Assembly: GCA_019637295.1 (NCBI GenBank)
Contig: JAHBVX010000010.1
Coordinates: forward strand, 124,001 to 188,000
Source of the DNA: Polyangiaceae bacterium
Lineage (GTDB): Bacteria > Myxococcota_A > Polyangia > Polyangiales > Polyangiaceae
Length of the DNA stretch: 64,000 bases
Direction: 5' to 3'
The notes beneath the pieces are model-generated. The model ran no database searches. It worked only from the letters and a program-made list of their open reading frames with translations, and was not told the origin of the DNA. This document shows positions 1 through 7,979 of this stretch, piece by piece; position 1 is the stretch's first letter; each line of letters opens with the position of its first letter. Made by a program: the position numbers and the translations under genes.

Positions 1-738
1 GGTCTTCAGACGGAAGGGAAAGCGCGCGATGCGAAAGACGGAGACGGCTTGACCGTCGAGGCGTGCGGGGGTGCAGCGGCCAGCACGCACGGCCGCCAGC
101 GCCACGGCGTGCAGCTCGCTCGGTCCGCGGACGACGCTCGCGGTCGTGATCGCGCCGCCCTCGCTGACGACGTACTTGACGATCACCGTGCCCTCCACGC
201 CTGCGGCGCGCGCCGACTCGGGGTAGCCTGGCGTGGTGATGGTGCAGCTCGGCGGGGTGACGTTCTCCGAGACGCGGATGGGCCCGGCGGGCTTGGGGGG
301 TGGCGGCGGAGGTGGCGGCGGAGGTGGCGGTGGCGCCACCGTCTGCACGGGCGCCGTCACGGGCGCGCCGGTGCCGCCGCCGGTGGCGTACGGATCGCCG
401 CCGGTGGGTCCGTCGCCGGTCGGGGTCGTCTCCGCGGGCTTCGAGTCGGGGATCTGATCGGGCGGCCTGAGCGTGGGCAGGCGTGGCCCGGGCCGCGGTG
501 GCTCGGGCTTGGGCTGCTCGACCACCGCCTCGGGCTCCGGCTCCGGCTCGGGCTGCTCGGGAGCCGTCGCCAGCGCGACCGTGAGCGGCTCTTCCTCCGT
601 GACTACGACGCCGCTGGCGGTGAGCGCGACGGTGATGGCGACTCCAAAGGCGCCGACCGAACCGATGGCGTAGCCGATCGCGAGGCGCCGGCGCCGCACT
701 GGGTCCTTGCTGCCTGTGGTCCAAACCGTGAAGTCCAT
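1..738 (-). CDS. TonB-like energy-transducer protein, C-terminus cut by window edge
   Basis: Reading from an ATG at 738 down to the window edge gives 246 codons with no stop. The N-terminus (MDFTVWTTG) is followed by one membrane segment (about residues 22-42) and a Pro/Glu-rich stretch. A run of about 12 prolines is encoded by the GGTGGCGGC-type tract at 298-333. The end is a TonB C-terminal fold with the typical GYPESARAAGVEGTVIVKY signature and a later LAAVRAGRCTPA segment. TonB-family proteins span the periplasm and pass proton-motive energy to outer-membrane transporters. No exbB/exbD or receptor is visible, so the partner is unknown. It is transcribed away from the phosphate regulators. 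The terminal residues lie outside the window. Confidence 0.82.
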   Translation of the reverse strand, partial: MDFTVWTTGSKDPVRRRRLAIGYAIGSVGAFGVAITVALTASGVVVTEEEPLTVALATAPEQPEPEPEPEAVVEQPKPEPPRPGPRLPTLRPPDQIPDSKPAETTPTGDGPTGGDPYATGGGTGAPVTAPVQTVAPPPPPPPPPPPPPKPAGPIRVSENVTPPSCTITTPGYPESARAAGVEGTVIVKYVVSEGGAITTASVVRGPSELHAVALAAVRAGRCTPARLDGQAVSVFRIARFPFRLKT

Positions 739-900
739 CGCCAGGTGCCGGGAGAGTCCCTCGCTCCAGTGACGCCCGAGTGTCACGTGAGAAACTTGAG
801 CGTGAAACCAAACCTTCGACGATTCGTCGCCGAACCCGCTCAGGTTCGCTCCGAGTTCGTCACGCACGCGCCGACGCCTTCGTGCTGGATCGCTACTCGC

Positions 901-918
901 GCGTCACTGTTCAGTCAC
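901..918 (+). promoter_or_regulatory. Candidate degenerate Pho box before the first PhoB-like gene
   Basis: The layout is GCGTCAC-TGTT-CAGTCAC: two 7-nt elements containing GTCAC with 11-nt periodicity, as in PhoB sites (CTGTCAN-N4-CTGTCAN). Matches to CTGTCAC are 5/7 and 6/7. It ends 24 nt before the ATG at 943. Weaker than the box at 1675. Confidence 0.4.
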
Positions 919-942
919 AATGCTCCGCTACTCAGTCTGCGA

Positions 943-1632
943 ATGGCCGCCATCCTGGTCATCGAGGACGAGTCCGACATCCAGGAAGTCCTCGAGTACA
1001 ACTTGAAACAGGCTGGGCACGACGTAACCACCGTCGCGTCCGGTCAGGAGGGGCTGCGTCTGGCGCGGGACCGAAGCCCCGATCTCGTGCTGCTCGACCT
1101 GATGCTCCCGGACGTGTCGGGCACTGACGTCTGTCGAGCGCTCAAGGAGGACTCGCGAACCCGCGCCATGCCGGTGGTCATCCTCACGGCGCGGGACGAC
1201 GAGATCGACCGGGTGGTGGGCTTCGAGCTCGGGGCGGACGACTACGTCACCAAGCCCTTCAGCGTGCGGGAGCTGATCCTCAGGATCCGCGCGATCTTGC
1301 GCCGCAACGAGGGAGCCCCGCCGCAGCCGAACGTGATCGAGTTCGGCCAGCTCGAGGTGGATCGGGACGCCCATCGGGTCTGGGTAGCCAAGGAGGAGCT
1401 CGACCTGACCGCGCTCGAGTTCAAGCTCCTCCTCACGCTGTACGATCGGCGAAATCGCGTACAGTCCCGTGGCGCTCTGCTCGATGCGGTGTGGGGTATC
1501 GACACCCGCATCAGCGCGCGCACCGTGGACGCCCACGTCAAGCGCCTGCGCGAGAAGCTCGGAGCTGCTCGGGACTACGTGGAGACCGTGCGCGGGGTGG
1601 GCTATCGCTTCACCGAGGAGCCCCTGGGTTGA
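943..1632 (+). CDS. PhoB/OmpR-family response regulator (first of two tandem copies)
   Basis: A 229-aa two-domain regulator. The receiver domain has acidic residues E8-D9-E10, the phospho-acceptor D52 in LLDLMLPD, and the conserved Lys in DDYVTKPFS. A winged-helix OmpR/PhoB DNA-binding domain follows (about 130-225), with TALEFKLL, RTVDAHVKRLREKL and the closing VETVRGVGYRF. The ATG at 943 was chosen because the open frame continues upstream without protein-like sequence, through the region used by the TonB gene on the other strand. The closest relative is the next gene, with the same length, layout and many shared segments. It lies 110 nt upstream of that paralogue and probably takes phosphate from the PhoR-like kinase at 2441. 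Confidence 0.93.
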   Translation: MAAILVIEDESDIQEVLEYNLKQAGHDVTTVASGQEGLRLARDRSPDLVLLDLMLPDVSGTDVCRALKEDSRTRAMPVVILTARDDEIDRVVGFELGADDYVTKPFSVRELILRIRAILRRNEGAPPQPNVIEFGQLEVDRDAHRVWVAKEELDLTALEFKLLLTLYDRRNRVQSRGALLDAVWGIDTRISARTVDAHVKRLREKLGAARDYVETVRGVGYRFTEEPLG

Positions 1633-1674
1633 CCGGCGACGGCGCCGACCGTCAACTCCGCCCGAACATCCGCG

Positions 1675-1692
1675 CTGTCACCTGCCTGTCAC
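1675..1692 (+). promoter_or_regulatory. Pho box, perfect CTGTCAC direct repeat
   Basis: CTGTCAC-CTGC-CTGTCAC: two identical 7-mers separated by 4 nt, 18 nt in all, which is the classic PhoB-binding architecture. It lies between the two PhoB-like genes, 51 nt before the ATG at 1743. This predicts positive autoregulation of the second regulator and the kinase gene. Confidence 0.75.
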
Positions 1693-1742
1693 ACGACCGG
1701 GCTACACCCCCGCCGACTCCCAAAGAACGCGCCGAGGCTCCC

Positions 1743-2444
1743 ATGGCCAAGATCGTCGTCGTCGAAGACGAAAAAGACCTGCAAGACTTGCTCACCTACA
1801 ACCTCGAGCAGGCGGGCCACACCGTGGTCGCCGCGGATCGGGGCGCCGAGGGAGTGCGCTTGGTGCGCGAGCAGCGACCGGACGTCGTGCTGCTCGACCT
1901 GATGCTGCCCGACATCTCCGGCACCGAGGTGTGCCGCACGATCAAGAACGATCCGAGCTGCCGGCGAACGGCCGTGGTGATGCTGACGGCGCGCGGCGAG
2001 GAGGTCGACCGGGTGGTGGGCTTCGAGCTCGGCGCGGACGACTACGTGGTCAAGCCCTTCAGCGTGCGCGAGCTCCTGCTACGGGTGCAGGCCATCCTGC
2101 GCCGGAGTCACCCCGCGGAGCCGGGCTCGGACGAGCTGATCGAGTTCGGCGTCCTCAAGGTCGATCGCCAGGCACACCGGGTCTGGGTGAGCGGTGAAGA
2201 GATCGAGCTCACGGCGCTCGAGTTTCGGCTGCTGATGACGCTCTATGAGCGGAAGAATCGCGTGCAGACCCGCTCGGCTCTGCTCGACGACGTCTGGGGT
2301 ATTCAGGCGGACATTACCACCCGCACCGTGGACACCCACGTCAAGCGGCTCCGGGAGAAGCTGCTCGGAGCGCGGAACTACGTGGAGACCGTGCGCGGCG
2401 TCGGCTACCGTTTCTGCGGTAGTCCCGACGAGGCCGTGGCTTGA
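1743..2444 (+). CDS. phoB: PhoB-like phosphate-regulon response regulator (second copy)
   Basis: A 233-aa receiver plus winged-helix regulator, with D52 in LLDLMLPD, Lys in DDYVVKPFS, and a C-terminal effector domain ending VETVRGVGYRFCG. In this family phosphorylation drives dimerisation on tandem 11-nt-spaced half-sites. A perfect such site lies just upstream (1675-1692), which supports PhoB rather than another OmpR-type name. The stop overlaps the TTG start of the histidine kinase by 4 nt, so the two are translationally coupled. The paralogue at 943 differs mainly in surface residues and in the linker. Which copy is the main phosphate regulator cannot be told from sequence. Confidence 0.93.
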   Translation: MAKIVVVEDEKDLQDLLTYNLEQAGHTVVAADRGAEGVRLVREQRPDVVLLDLMLPDISGTEVCRTIKNDPSCRRTAVVMLTARGEEVDRVVGFELGADDYVVKPFSVRELLLRVQAILRRSHPAEPGSDELIEFGVLKVDRQAHRVWVSGEEIELTALEFRLLMTLYERKNRVQTRSALLDDVWGIQADITTRTVDTHVKRLREKLLGARNYVETVRGVGYRFCGSPDEAVA

Positions 2445-4195
2445 CGCTAGGTGTCCGCACCAAACTCTTTCTGATATCCCTCGGGTTGATCGTGCTGACG
2501 GTCGCCCTCGGCTATGCGTACGTGCATCGCACGGTGGAGCGTGAGCTGACCCGCGAGGTGCAGGCGGAGATCGCGATTCGCGCGCGGCTCGCGGCGGCCG
2601 AGGTGGAGCGGCTCGCGCCGGCGTTCGAGGATGTTGCCGCGTGGCAGCGGCTCGCCGGCACGCTGGCGGAGCTGTCGTCCGGTCGCGTGACCCTCGCGCG
2701 CGCGGATCGCCGGGTGCTCGCGGACTCGGCGGGCGAGAGTCTTCTCGACCTCGGGCCCGAGTTCGAGGGGGCCCTCGACCTCGGCCGCGCCCAGGCCATC
2801 CGCGCGGACGCCGCGGGTACTCGCACCACCTACGCGGCGGCGGCGTTTCGACGGGAGGGGCGCCCCGCCGGGGTCGTGATCGTGTCGGTTCCGCTGTCGC
2901 AGGTGGATGCCGTGCTCGGGCGGGTTCAGCGGCTGCTTGGCGTGGCGGCCCTGTTCGGGATCGCGCTCGCGGTGGTGCTGAGCAGCATCGCGGCGCACCT
3001 GGCGTCGCGCACCGCGCGCTCCCTGACCGAGTCGGCACAGCGCATGGCCGCGGGCGACCTGGCCACTCGGGTGCGCCCGACGGGGCGCGACGAGCTGGCC
3101 GAACTCGGCAACGCGCTCGACCACCTGGCCCAGAGCCTGTCGTCCTCGTTGGAGGAGCTGAAGCAGCAGAACGCACGGACGACCGGCATCCTCACGCGCA
3201 TGCAAGAGGGCGTGCTCTTGCTGGGTCCGGACGGGCGCGTGGGGCTCGTCAACCCCGCGCTGCGGGAGATGCTACTGCTCGGTGCGGACGCGGTGGGCAA
3301 GACTCCCCTGGAGGTCATCCGGCATACCGAGCTGAAGCAACTGTTGGATCGGGCGCTCCACGATGGTCAGACCGTGACCGCCGAGATCGAGGTTGGCGGC
3401 TTGAAGCCGCGCCGGCTGCTGGTGCGGGCGGCTCCGCTCGAGGGCGACCAGAGCGGCGTCTTCGCCGTGTTCGTCGACGTGACGGAGGTGCGCCGCCTCG
3501 AGTCGCTCCGTCGCGACTTCGTGGCCAACGTCTCGCACGAGCTTCGCACCCCCGTGACCGCGATCCGCTCTGCGGCGGAGACTCTGCAGCTGGCGCTCGA
3601 GCGGGATCCCAAGTCCGCGGCACGCTTCGTGGACATCGTGGACCGCAACGCGGTGCGACTGCACGAGCTGGTCGAGGACTTGCTCGACCTGTCCCGCATC
3701 GAGTCGCGGCAGTACAAGCTGACCCTGGAGCCGCTCGAGCTCGAGCCCATCATTCGACGCACGCTGGGGTTGTTCCGAGATCGCGCCGAGAAGAAGGGGA
3801 TCCGGATGGCGGTGGACGTGCCGGAGGACCTGCCGAGGGTGGAGGCCGATCGACGCGCCCTCGAGCACGTGCTCACGAACTTGATCGACAACGCGGTCAA
3901 ATACTGTCAACCAGGCGCCTTGGTCACGGTGCGGGCGTCGGTGGTGGTGGGGGGGAAGGTCCAGCTCGCGGTGCTCGACTCGGGGCCGGGCATCGACGAG
4001 AAGCACCTCCCGCGCCTGTTCGAGCGTTTCTATCGCGTGGACGCGGGACGCTCTCGCGAGCTGGGCGGCACCGGACTCGGTCTCAGCATCGTCAAGCACC
4101 TGGTCGAAGCGATGGGAAGCAACGTCATCGTCGACAGCACGGTCGGCGTCGGCACCACCTTCCGCTTCTCGCTCTCCCGCGCCGCACCGGCCTGA
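2441..4195 (+). CDS. phoR: PhoR-like membrane sensor histidine kinase
   Basis: A 584-aa protein starting at TTG 2441, inside the stop of the preceding regulator gene. Order of parts: TM1 (about residues 8-28), an extracytoplasmic sensor of about 130 residues, TM2 (about 167-190), HAMP, PAS (about 245-345), HisKA with phospho-acceptor His366 in SHELRTP, and HATPase_c with an N-box (NLIDNAVKY), DSGPGI and GGTGLGLSIV. The overlap with phoB and the HAMP-PAS-HisKA plan match PhoR-type kinases that control PhoB. The large periplasmic sensor is longer than in E. coli PhoR, as is usual for Gram-positive and delta-type PhoR. No pst or phoU gene is in the window, so phosphate sensing is inferred from context. 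Confidence 0.92.
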   Translation: MTLGVRTKLFLISLGLIVLTVALGYAYVHRTVERELTREVQAEIAIRARLAAAEVERLAPAFEDVAAWQRLAGTLAELSSGRVTLARADRRVLADSAGESLLDLGPEFEGALDLGRAQAIRADAAGTRTTYAAAAFRREGRPAGVVIVSVPLSQVDAVLGRVQRLLGVAALFGIALAVVLSSIAAHLASRTARSLTESAQRMAAGDLATRVRPTGRDELAELGNALDHLAQSLSSSLEELKQQNARTTGILTRMQEGVLLLGPDGRVGLVNPALREMLLLGADAVGKTPLEVIRHTELKQLLDRALHDGQTVTAEIEVGGLKPRRLLVRAAPLEGDQSGVFAVFVDVTEVRRLESLRRDFVANVSHELRTPVTAIRSAAETLQLALERDPKSAARFVDIVDRNAVRLHELVEDLLDLSRIESRQYKLTLEPLELEPIIRRTLGLFRDRAEKKGIRMAVDVPEDLPRVEADRRALEHVLTNLIDNAVKYCQPGALVTVRASVVVGGKVQLAVLDSGPGIDEKHLPRLFERFYRVDAGRSRELGGTGLGLSIVKHLVEAMGSNVIVDSTVGVGTTFRFSLSRAAPA

Positions 4196-4198
4196 GCG

Positions 4199-4702
4199 TC
4201 ACGGTAGCTCCAGCGAGGCGACGATGTCGGCCCACACCTTGGCTCCGCGGGCCGCGGAGTCTGCGGACCCCACGAGCAGGACCGTGAGCAGCTCGGGGCC
4301 CAGGGGGGCGACGAGCAGCCAGAGCTGAACGCTGCCCCCGTCTTCGGTCGACCTGGCCTCGAGCACGAGCACGCGTGTTCGCGCGACGGCGTGCTCGCGC
4401 TCGGAGGTCACGCGCGAGTCGAGCTTGTTCGCGTGCCGGCGCGCGGCGTCTCGCAGCGACTCGCTGGGCTGGCGCGGGTGTTTGCCGATCAACACCGCCA
4501 GCTCGCCGTCCGTCAGCTCGTAGCCCCCGTAGTCCGTCCGCCCGCCCTCGAACGCCTCCGGGAGCGTGAGCGCTGCGCCCCAGGCTTGAACTCGGCCCGG
4601 GGTGGTGCTCGAGACGGCGTCAGGCTCGGGGCGCGCCGGGGCCGATCGCTGGCAACCACCGAGCGAGAGCAACAGGACCAGCCACCAGAGGGTCGAGCTC
4701 AC
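4199..4702 (-). CDS. Putative lipoprotein of unknown function
   Basis: A 167-aa product if GTG 4702 is used; this start gives a clean signal peptide (MSSTLWWLVLLLSLGGC) with a lipobox-like LGGC. A GTG at 4720 adds six residues. The mature part begins with a Pro/Ala-rich stretch, then a compact domain (GGYELTDGELAVLIGKHPRQ, later VQLWLLVAPLGPELLTVLLVGS). I do not recognise the family. It converges on phoR with 3 nt between stops, and its start lies just outside the repeat region upstream of the divergent porin gene. Confidence 0.65.
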   Translation of the reverse strand: MSSTLWWLVLLLSLGGCQRSAPARPEPDAVSSTTPGRVQAWGAALTLPEAFEGGRTDYGGYELTDGELAVLIGKHPRQPSESLRDAARRHANKLDSRVTSEREHAVARTRVLVLEARSTEDGGSVQLWLLVAPLGPELLTVLLVGSADSAARGAKVWADIVASLELP

Positions 4703-4735
4703 GCGGCCAGTGTACGGCACTGTCCGGCTGGTGGA

Positions 4736-4804
4736 TTGCCATCATTTCGTCGCTTTGGGCGCGAAGTTTTCTATAGCTCGACGTAATCGTCATCATTTCG
4801 TCAC
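4736..4804 (+). promoter_or_regulatory. Two Pho-box-like repeats in the porin promoter
   Basis: Two 7-4-7 elements share the centre CATT: TTGCCAT-CATT-TCGTCGC at 4736-4753 and TCGTCAT-CATT-TCGTCAC at 4787-4804. The 12-mer CATCATTTCGTC is identical in both (4740-4751 and 4791-4802, 51 nt apart). Repeats within each element are 11 nt apart, as in PhoB sites. An AT-rich TTTTCTATAGCT segment between them (from 4767) could hold a -10. Confidence 0.5.
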
Positions 4805-4827
4805 GCTCGGCGCACTACAAGCGCGGC

Positions 4828-5928
4828 ATGTCGAGTCGCTGTCTGTCCTGGTTGCTGCTCCCGCTGACCCTGACGCTCCCGGTGCGGGCGGAGGCACCCG
4901 CCGCCGAGGCGCCACCGCCCAAGGCGCTGGCTGCGGGCAAGCAGGGCTCGTTTCAGCCGGGCCTGTTGCTGCAGAGCTGGGTGCACGCGGTGCGCCAGGA
5001 CGGCGAGACCGCGTGGGGGTTTCGGCTGCGGCGCGTGGAGCTCAAGGCCAAGGGCGACGTCCTGCCGGAGCTGCTCTCCTACAACGTGATGTTCGATGTC
5101 GCGAAGGTGCTCGAGTTCGAGCGCACCGAGCTCGCCGTGGCGGGGCAAGAACCTACGCCCAGCGAGCCGGGCAGCGTGGAAGCGGCTCAACCCGTCAGCA
5201 ACGTGTCGGTGCTGCAGGATGCGTCCTTCACGTTTCACTCGGAGTTCGTGAACGTCACCGTAGGGCAAATGAAGAACCCGCTCTCGTGGGAAGGCTACAA
5301 CTCGGCCAGCGCGCTGCTCTTTCCCGAGCGCGCCTTGGTCTCGCGTCAGTACGGCGACGCGCGGGATCTCGGTGTCAAGCTGGACAGCAAGCTGGGCGAG
5401 CACTTCTACTACTTCGCCGGTCTGTACAACGGAGCGGGCCTCAACCGGCGCGATGACGATCGACAGAAGGACGCCGCGCTGAGGCTCGAGGCGTATCCGG
5501 TGAAGGGCATGATGGTGGGGGTGGTCGGCTACGCCGGGATCGGTGAGCGAGGCGAGTCGCAAACGCGAGACCGGGTGGAGGCCGATCTGCGCATCGAGCT
5601 GTCGAACGCGCTGCTGCAGGTCGAGTACCTCCGCGGCTGGGACGGCCCGACCTCCGCCACCCGAGTGGAGGGCCACGGCTTCTACGCGGCCCTCGCATAC
5701 ACCTTCTTCGGCGTGCTGCAGCCCGCGGTGCGCGTGGGCGGCCTGGACACGGACCTGTCGCAGGATCTGCCCGCCGGCAAGAGCGACGAGGTCTGGCACT
5801 ACGAGGGTGCGCTCACCTATTTGCTCCAGGGCAATCAGGCCAAGCTGGCGCTCTCCTACTCGTTCTTCGACTTCGACGACTCGCCGGGCCGCGGCGAGCT
5901 GATCGCCCTGGGTCAGGTCTCGTACTGA
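4828..5928 (+). CDS. Phosphate-selective porin O/P-like outer-membrane protein
   Basis: A 366-aa protein with an N-terminal signal peptide (to about residue 21, ending VRAEA) and a short Pro/Ala-rich stretch. The rest looks like a beta-barrel with alternating hydrophobic strands and a final aromatic residue (ALGQVSY). Features of the OprP/OprO-type family include GFRLRRVELKAKG near the start, the SWEGYNSASALLFPERALVS segment and YFAGLYNGAG. Such porins let phosphate or other anions through the outer membrane, which fits the neighbouring PhoB/PhoR genes and the Pho-like repeats upstream. Function is inferred from family and context. It may instead be a general short-chain porin of the same fold. 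Confidence 0.75.
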   Translation: MSSRCLSWLLLPLTLTLPVRAEAPAAEAPPPKALAAGKQGSFQPGLLLQSWVHAVRQDGETAWGFRLRRVELKAKGDVLPELLSYNVMFDVAKVLEFERTELAVAGQEPTPSEPGSVEAAQPVSNVSVLQDASFTFHSEFVNVTVGQMKNPLSWEGYNSASALLFPERALVSRQYGDARDLGVKLDSKLGEHFYYFAGLYNGAGLNRRDDDRQKDAALRLEAYPVKGMMVGVVGYAGIGERGESQTRDRVEADLRIELSNALLQVEYLRGWDGPTSATRVEGHGFYAALAYTFFGVLQPAVRVGGLDTDLSQDLPAGKSDEVWHYEGALTYLLQGNQAKLALSYSFFDFDDSPGRGELIALGQVSY

Positions 5929-6046
5929 GGGGCATTGCGCAGGGCGGCAGTCTCGAACTCACTGCATTTTGCACTGGCCAAGGCCGCTGCTCTCGCGCAT
6001 TTCTCGATGAGACCGCGTTGGCCCATCGCGTGCTTGGGGCGCGAGC

Positions 6047-6157
6047 ATGCCCCCCGCCTCCGAGCCGAGTGCTGAGACCAAGAGCCCGCTCATTCCGCTG
6101 ATGATGCTGGTCATTCCATTCGTCCTGATGGTCATCTACGGCTTCTTGTCGGGCTGA
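6047..6157 (+). CDS. 36-aa single-pass membrane microprotein
   Basis: ATG 6047 to TGA 6155-6157 encodes 36 residues. A polar N-terminus (MPPASEPSAETKS) is followed by one strongly hydrophobic helix (PLIPLMMLVIPFVLMVIYGFL) and ends SG. The helix is uninterrupted and the codons are GC-rich at third positions, suggesting real coding. It stands alone between the porin and a short exported ORF. The family is not recognised. Small one-helix proteins of this size often attach to membrane complexes such as oxidases or transporters, but nothing here indicates which. Confidence 0.5.
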   Translation: MPPASEPSAETKSPLIPLMMLVIPFVLMVIYGFLSG

Positions 6158-6208
6158 GGGGGCCAGCCACTTGCGCGGCCGAGGGAACGGTCGCACCCTT
6201 GGTCCTGC

Positions 6209-6544
6209 TTGGTTCGCGCCCGCGCCCTCACCATTTGGCTCCTGCTCGCGACCGTCGCGTCGTTGGCGGCGATCGTGAGCCAAGGTGCCGTCCGCGACTT
6301 CAGTCGCGCGCCCGTGGCGGACCTCCCGGGCCTCGAGCTCTTGGCCGGGGACGATCTGGGCAGCGTGCTCGAGAGCGTCGAGCGAGCCGTCGCCGACCCG
6401 ATCGCGGCTGTGCCGCCCGGGTGGGACGTCCCCGTGCCGCAGGTGACGGGCTGCGAAGGCGAGCCCCTCGCCCAGCTCGGACTTCCGGCTCCCGCTGACC
6501 GTGTCGCGCCCGCGCTCGCTCGTGGCCCGCCGTCCCGGGCCTGA
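6209..6544 (+). CDS. Small putative exported protein, unknown function
   Basis: A 111-residue frame starting at TTG 6209. It opens with a hydrophobic segment (LTIWLLLATVASLAAIVS) that could be a signal anchor, then an acidic, Pro/Ala-rich tail without recognisable domain. It ends before the AlgB-like gene, whose longer open frame overlaps it. Support is limited to the N-terminal helix and frame length; a long opposite-strand frame here looks non-coding. Confidence 0.35.
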   Translation: MVRARALTIWLLLATVASLAAIVSQGAVRDFSRAPVADLPGLELLAGDDLGSVLESVERAVADPIAAVPPGWDVPVPQVTGCEGEPLAQLGLPAPADRVAPALARGPPSRA

Positions 6545-6635
6545 GCGGCAGTGCGCTTCGGCGCATCGCTCAGGCGCTTTCGGTCTGGCTTGGTGCGGCT
6601 TCGGCCGCTCGACCGCGGGGGCATCCGAGGACAAG

Positions 6636-7979
6636 ATGAAGACGATCCGTGACAGCCGCGTATGGCTGATTGGTTTTCCGGCCGAGCGGGCGGCGCCGCT
6701 GGTCGCTGCGCTCGAGCAGCGCCAGATCCCTCACCGGCTGATCGGCCACGGCGACACCTTGCCGTCGACCGGCGTTGCGCTCGTGCACTGTGCCCGTGGT
6801 CCGGCGCTGCCCACGGTCCTCTCGCAGCTGGCGGCGCGGGGCGTGTCGGTCATCCTGGCCCTCGAGACCCCCGACACCTTGCTCGCGCTGCAGGCCGGGC
6901 GCGTGGGGGTGCTCGACGTGTTCGTGCTGGGCGGCGAGCCTGCCCCGTGGGAGCGCTGGCTCGCGGTGCCTTCCGCCTCCGGCGCGCGGCACCTGTGGGT
7001 GTCGCGCTCGCGCGGGATGCAGACGGTGCTCGACGTGCTCCTGCGCTGCGCTGCGTCCGACTCTCCCGTGCTGCTCCGGGGTGAGAGCGGCACGGGCAAG
7101 AGCGCGCTGGCGCAAGAGATCCACGAGAGCAGTCCCCGCCGCCAGGGAGCGTTCGTCGAGGTGAGCTGCCCCGCGCTGCCCCCGGAGCTGCTCGCTGCGG
7201 AGCTGTTCGGACACACCCGCGGTGCCTTTACGGGCGCGGTGCGGGACCGTGAAGGGCGCGTGGAGGCCGCCGACGGTGGCACCCTGTTCCTCGACGAGAT
7301 CGGCGAGCTGACGCCGCCGTTGCAGGCGCAGCTGCTGCGCTTCCTGCAAGATCACGCCTTCGAGCGCCTCGGTGAGACGCGCACCCGCAACGCGAACGTG
7401 CGCGTCGTCGCTGCCACCAATCGGGATCTCGACGCCGAGGTCGCGAGCGGCCGCTTCCGGCTCGATTTGTTCTACCGCCTGAGCGTCGTAGACGTGCGCA
7501 TCCCCAGCCTGCGGGAGCGCCCGGAGGACCTGCCCGGGCTCGCCGAGCACCTGATCGAGCAGGCTGCGCGGCGGCTCGGTCGCGCGGCTCCCGCGTTGTC
7601 GGAAGATGCGCTCGGGCTGCTCTTGGCTCACTCGTGGCCTGGCAACGTGCGCGAGCTCTCGAACGAGCTCGAGCGCGCGCTCGTGCTGTCGACCGGCTCG
7701 GTGCTCGAGGTGGATCACCTGAGCGAGCGGATTCGCTCGGTCGCGCCTCGCGCGCCTCAGCTGGGTGGGCCCTTCACGCTGGACCAGATCGAGCGCGAGC
7801 ACATCGCGCGGGTGCTCGAGCGCGCCCACAGCTTCGAAGCAGCCGCAGCCGAGCTGGGCATCGACGACTCGACCCTGTGGCGCAAGCGCAAGCGCATCGA
7901 ACGCGGCCTGGGAGCGCGTCGCAGCATCCCCGCGCGTCAGGCCGAGCGCAAGGCGGTCGCTTCAGCTCGGCGGCACTGA
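6636..7979 (+). CDS. AlgB-like sigma-54 enhancer-binding regulator
   Basis: A 447-aa product from ATG 6636. Upstream codons are open but not protein-like. The N-terminal region of about 115 residues resembles a receiver fold but lacks a clear phospho-acceptor Asp. The AAA+ domain has Walker A GESGTGKS (149-156), the sigma-54 contact motif GAFTGA (196-201) and Walker B GGTLFLDEIG (214-223). The C-terminal Fis-type helix-turn-helix (AAAELGIDDSTLWRKRKRI) matches the AlgB pattern well. It is expected to activate sigma-54 promoters. No cognate kinase is adjacent, and the degenerate receiver suggests control other than phosphorylation. Its last 18 nt overlap the convergent dehydrogenase gene. Confidence 0.88.
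   Translation: MKTIRDSRVWLIGFPAERAAPLVAALEQRQIPHRLIGHGDTLPSTGVALVHCARGPALPTVLSQLAARGVSVILALETPDTLLALQAGRVGVLDVFVLGGEPAPWERWLAVPSASGARHLWVSRSRGMQTVLDVLLRCAASDSPVLLRGESGTGKSALAQEIHESSPRRQGAFVEVSCPALPPELLAAELFGHTRGAFTGAVRDREGRVEAADGGTLFLDEIGELTPPLQAQLLRFLQDHAFERLGETRTRNANVRVVAATNRDLDAEVASGRFRLDLFYRLSVVDVRIPSLRERPEDLPGLAEHLIEQAARRLGRAAPALSEDALGLLLAHSWPGNVRELSNELERALVLSTGSVLEVDHLSERIRSVAPRAPQLGGPFTLDQIEREHIARVLERAHSFEAAAAELGIDDSTLWRKRKRIERGLGARRSIPARQAERKAVASARRH

Noticed and set aside
298-333. GGTGGCGGC tract as a microsatellite or regulatory repeat
   Set aside because: It codes for the polyproline stretch of the TonB-like protein.
49-942. Long plus-strand reading frame running into the first PhoB-like gene
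   Set aside because: The region is the reverse of the TonB-like gene. Its plus-strand translation is Arg/Gly-rich and not protein-like.
2079-3176. Large minus-strand frame opposite phoR
   Set aside because: Arg/Pro/Ala-rich translation caused by high GC on the strand opposite a real gene.
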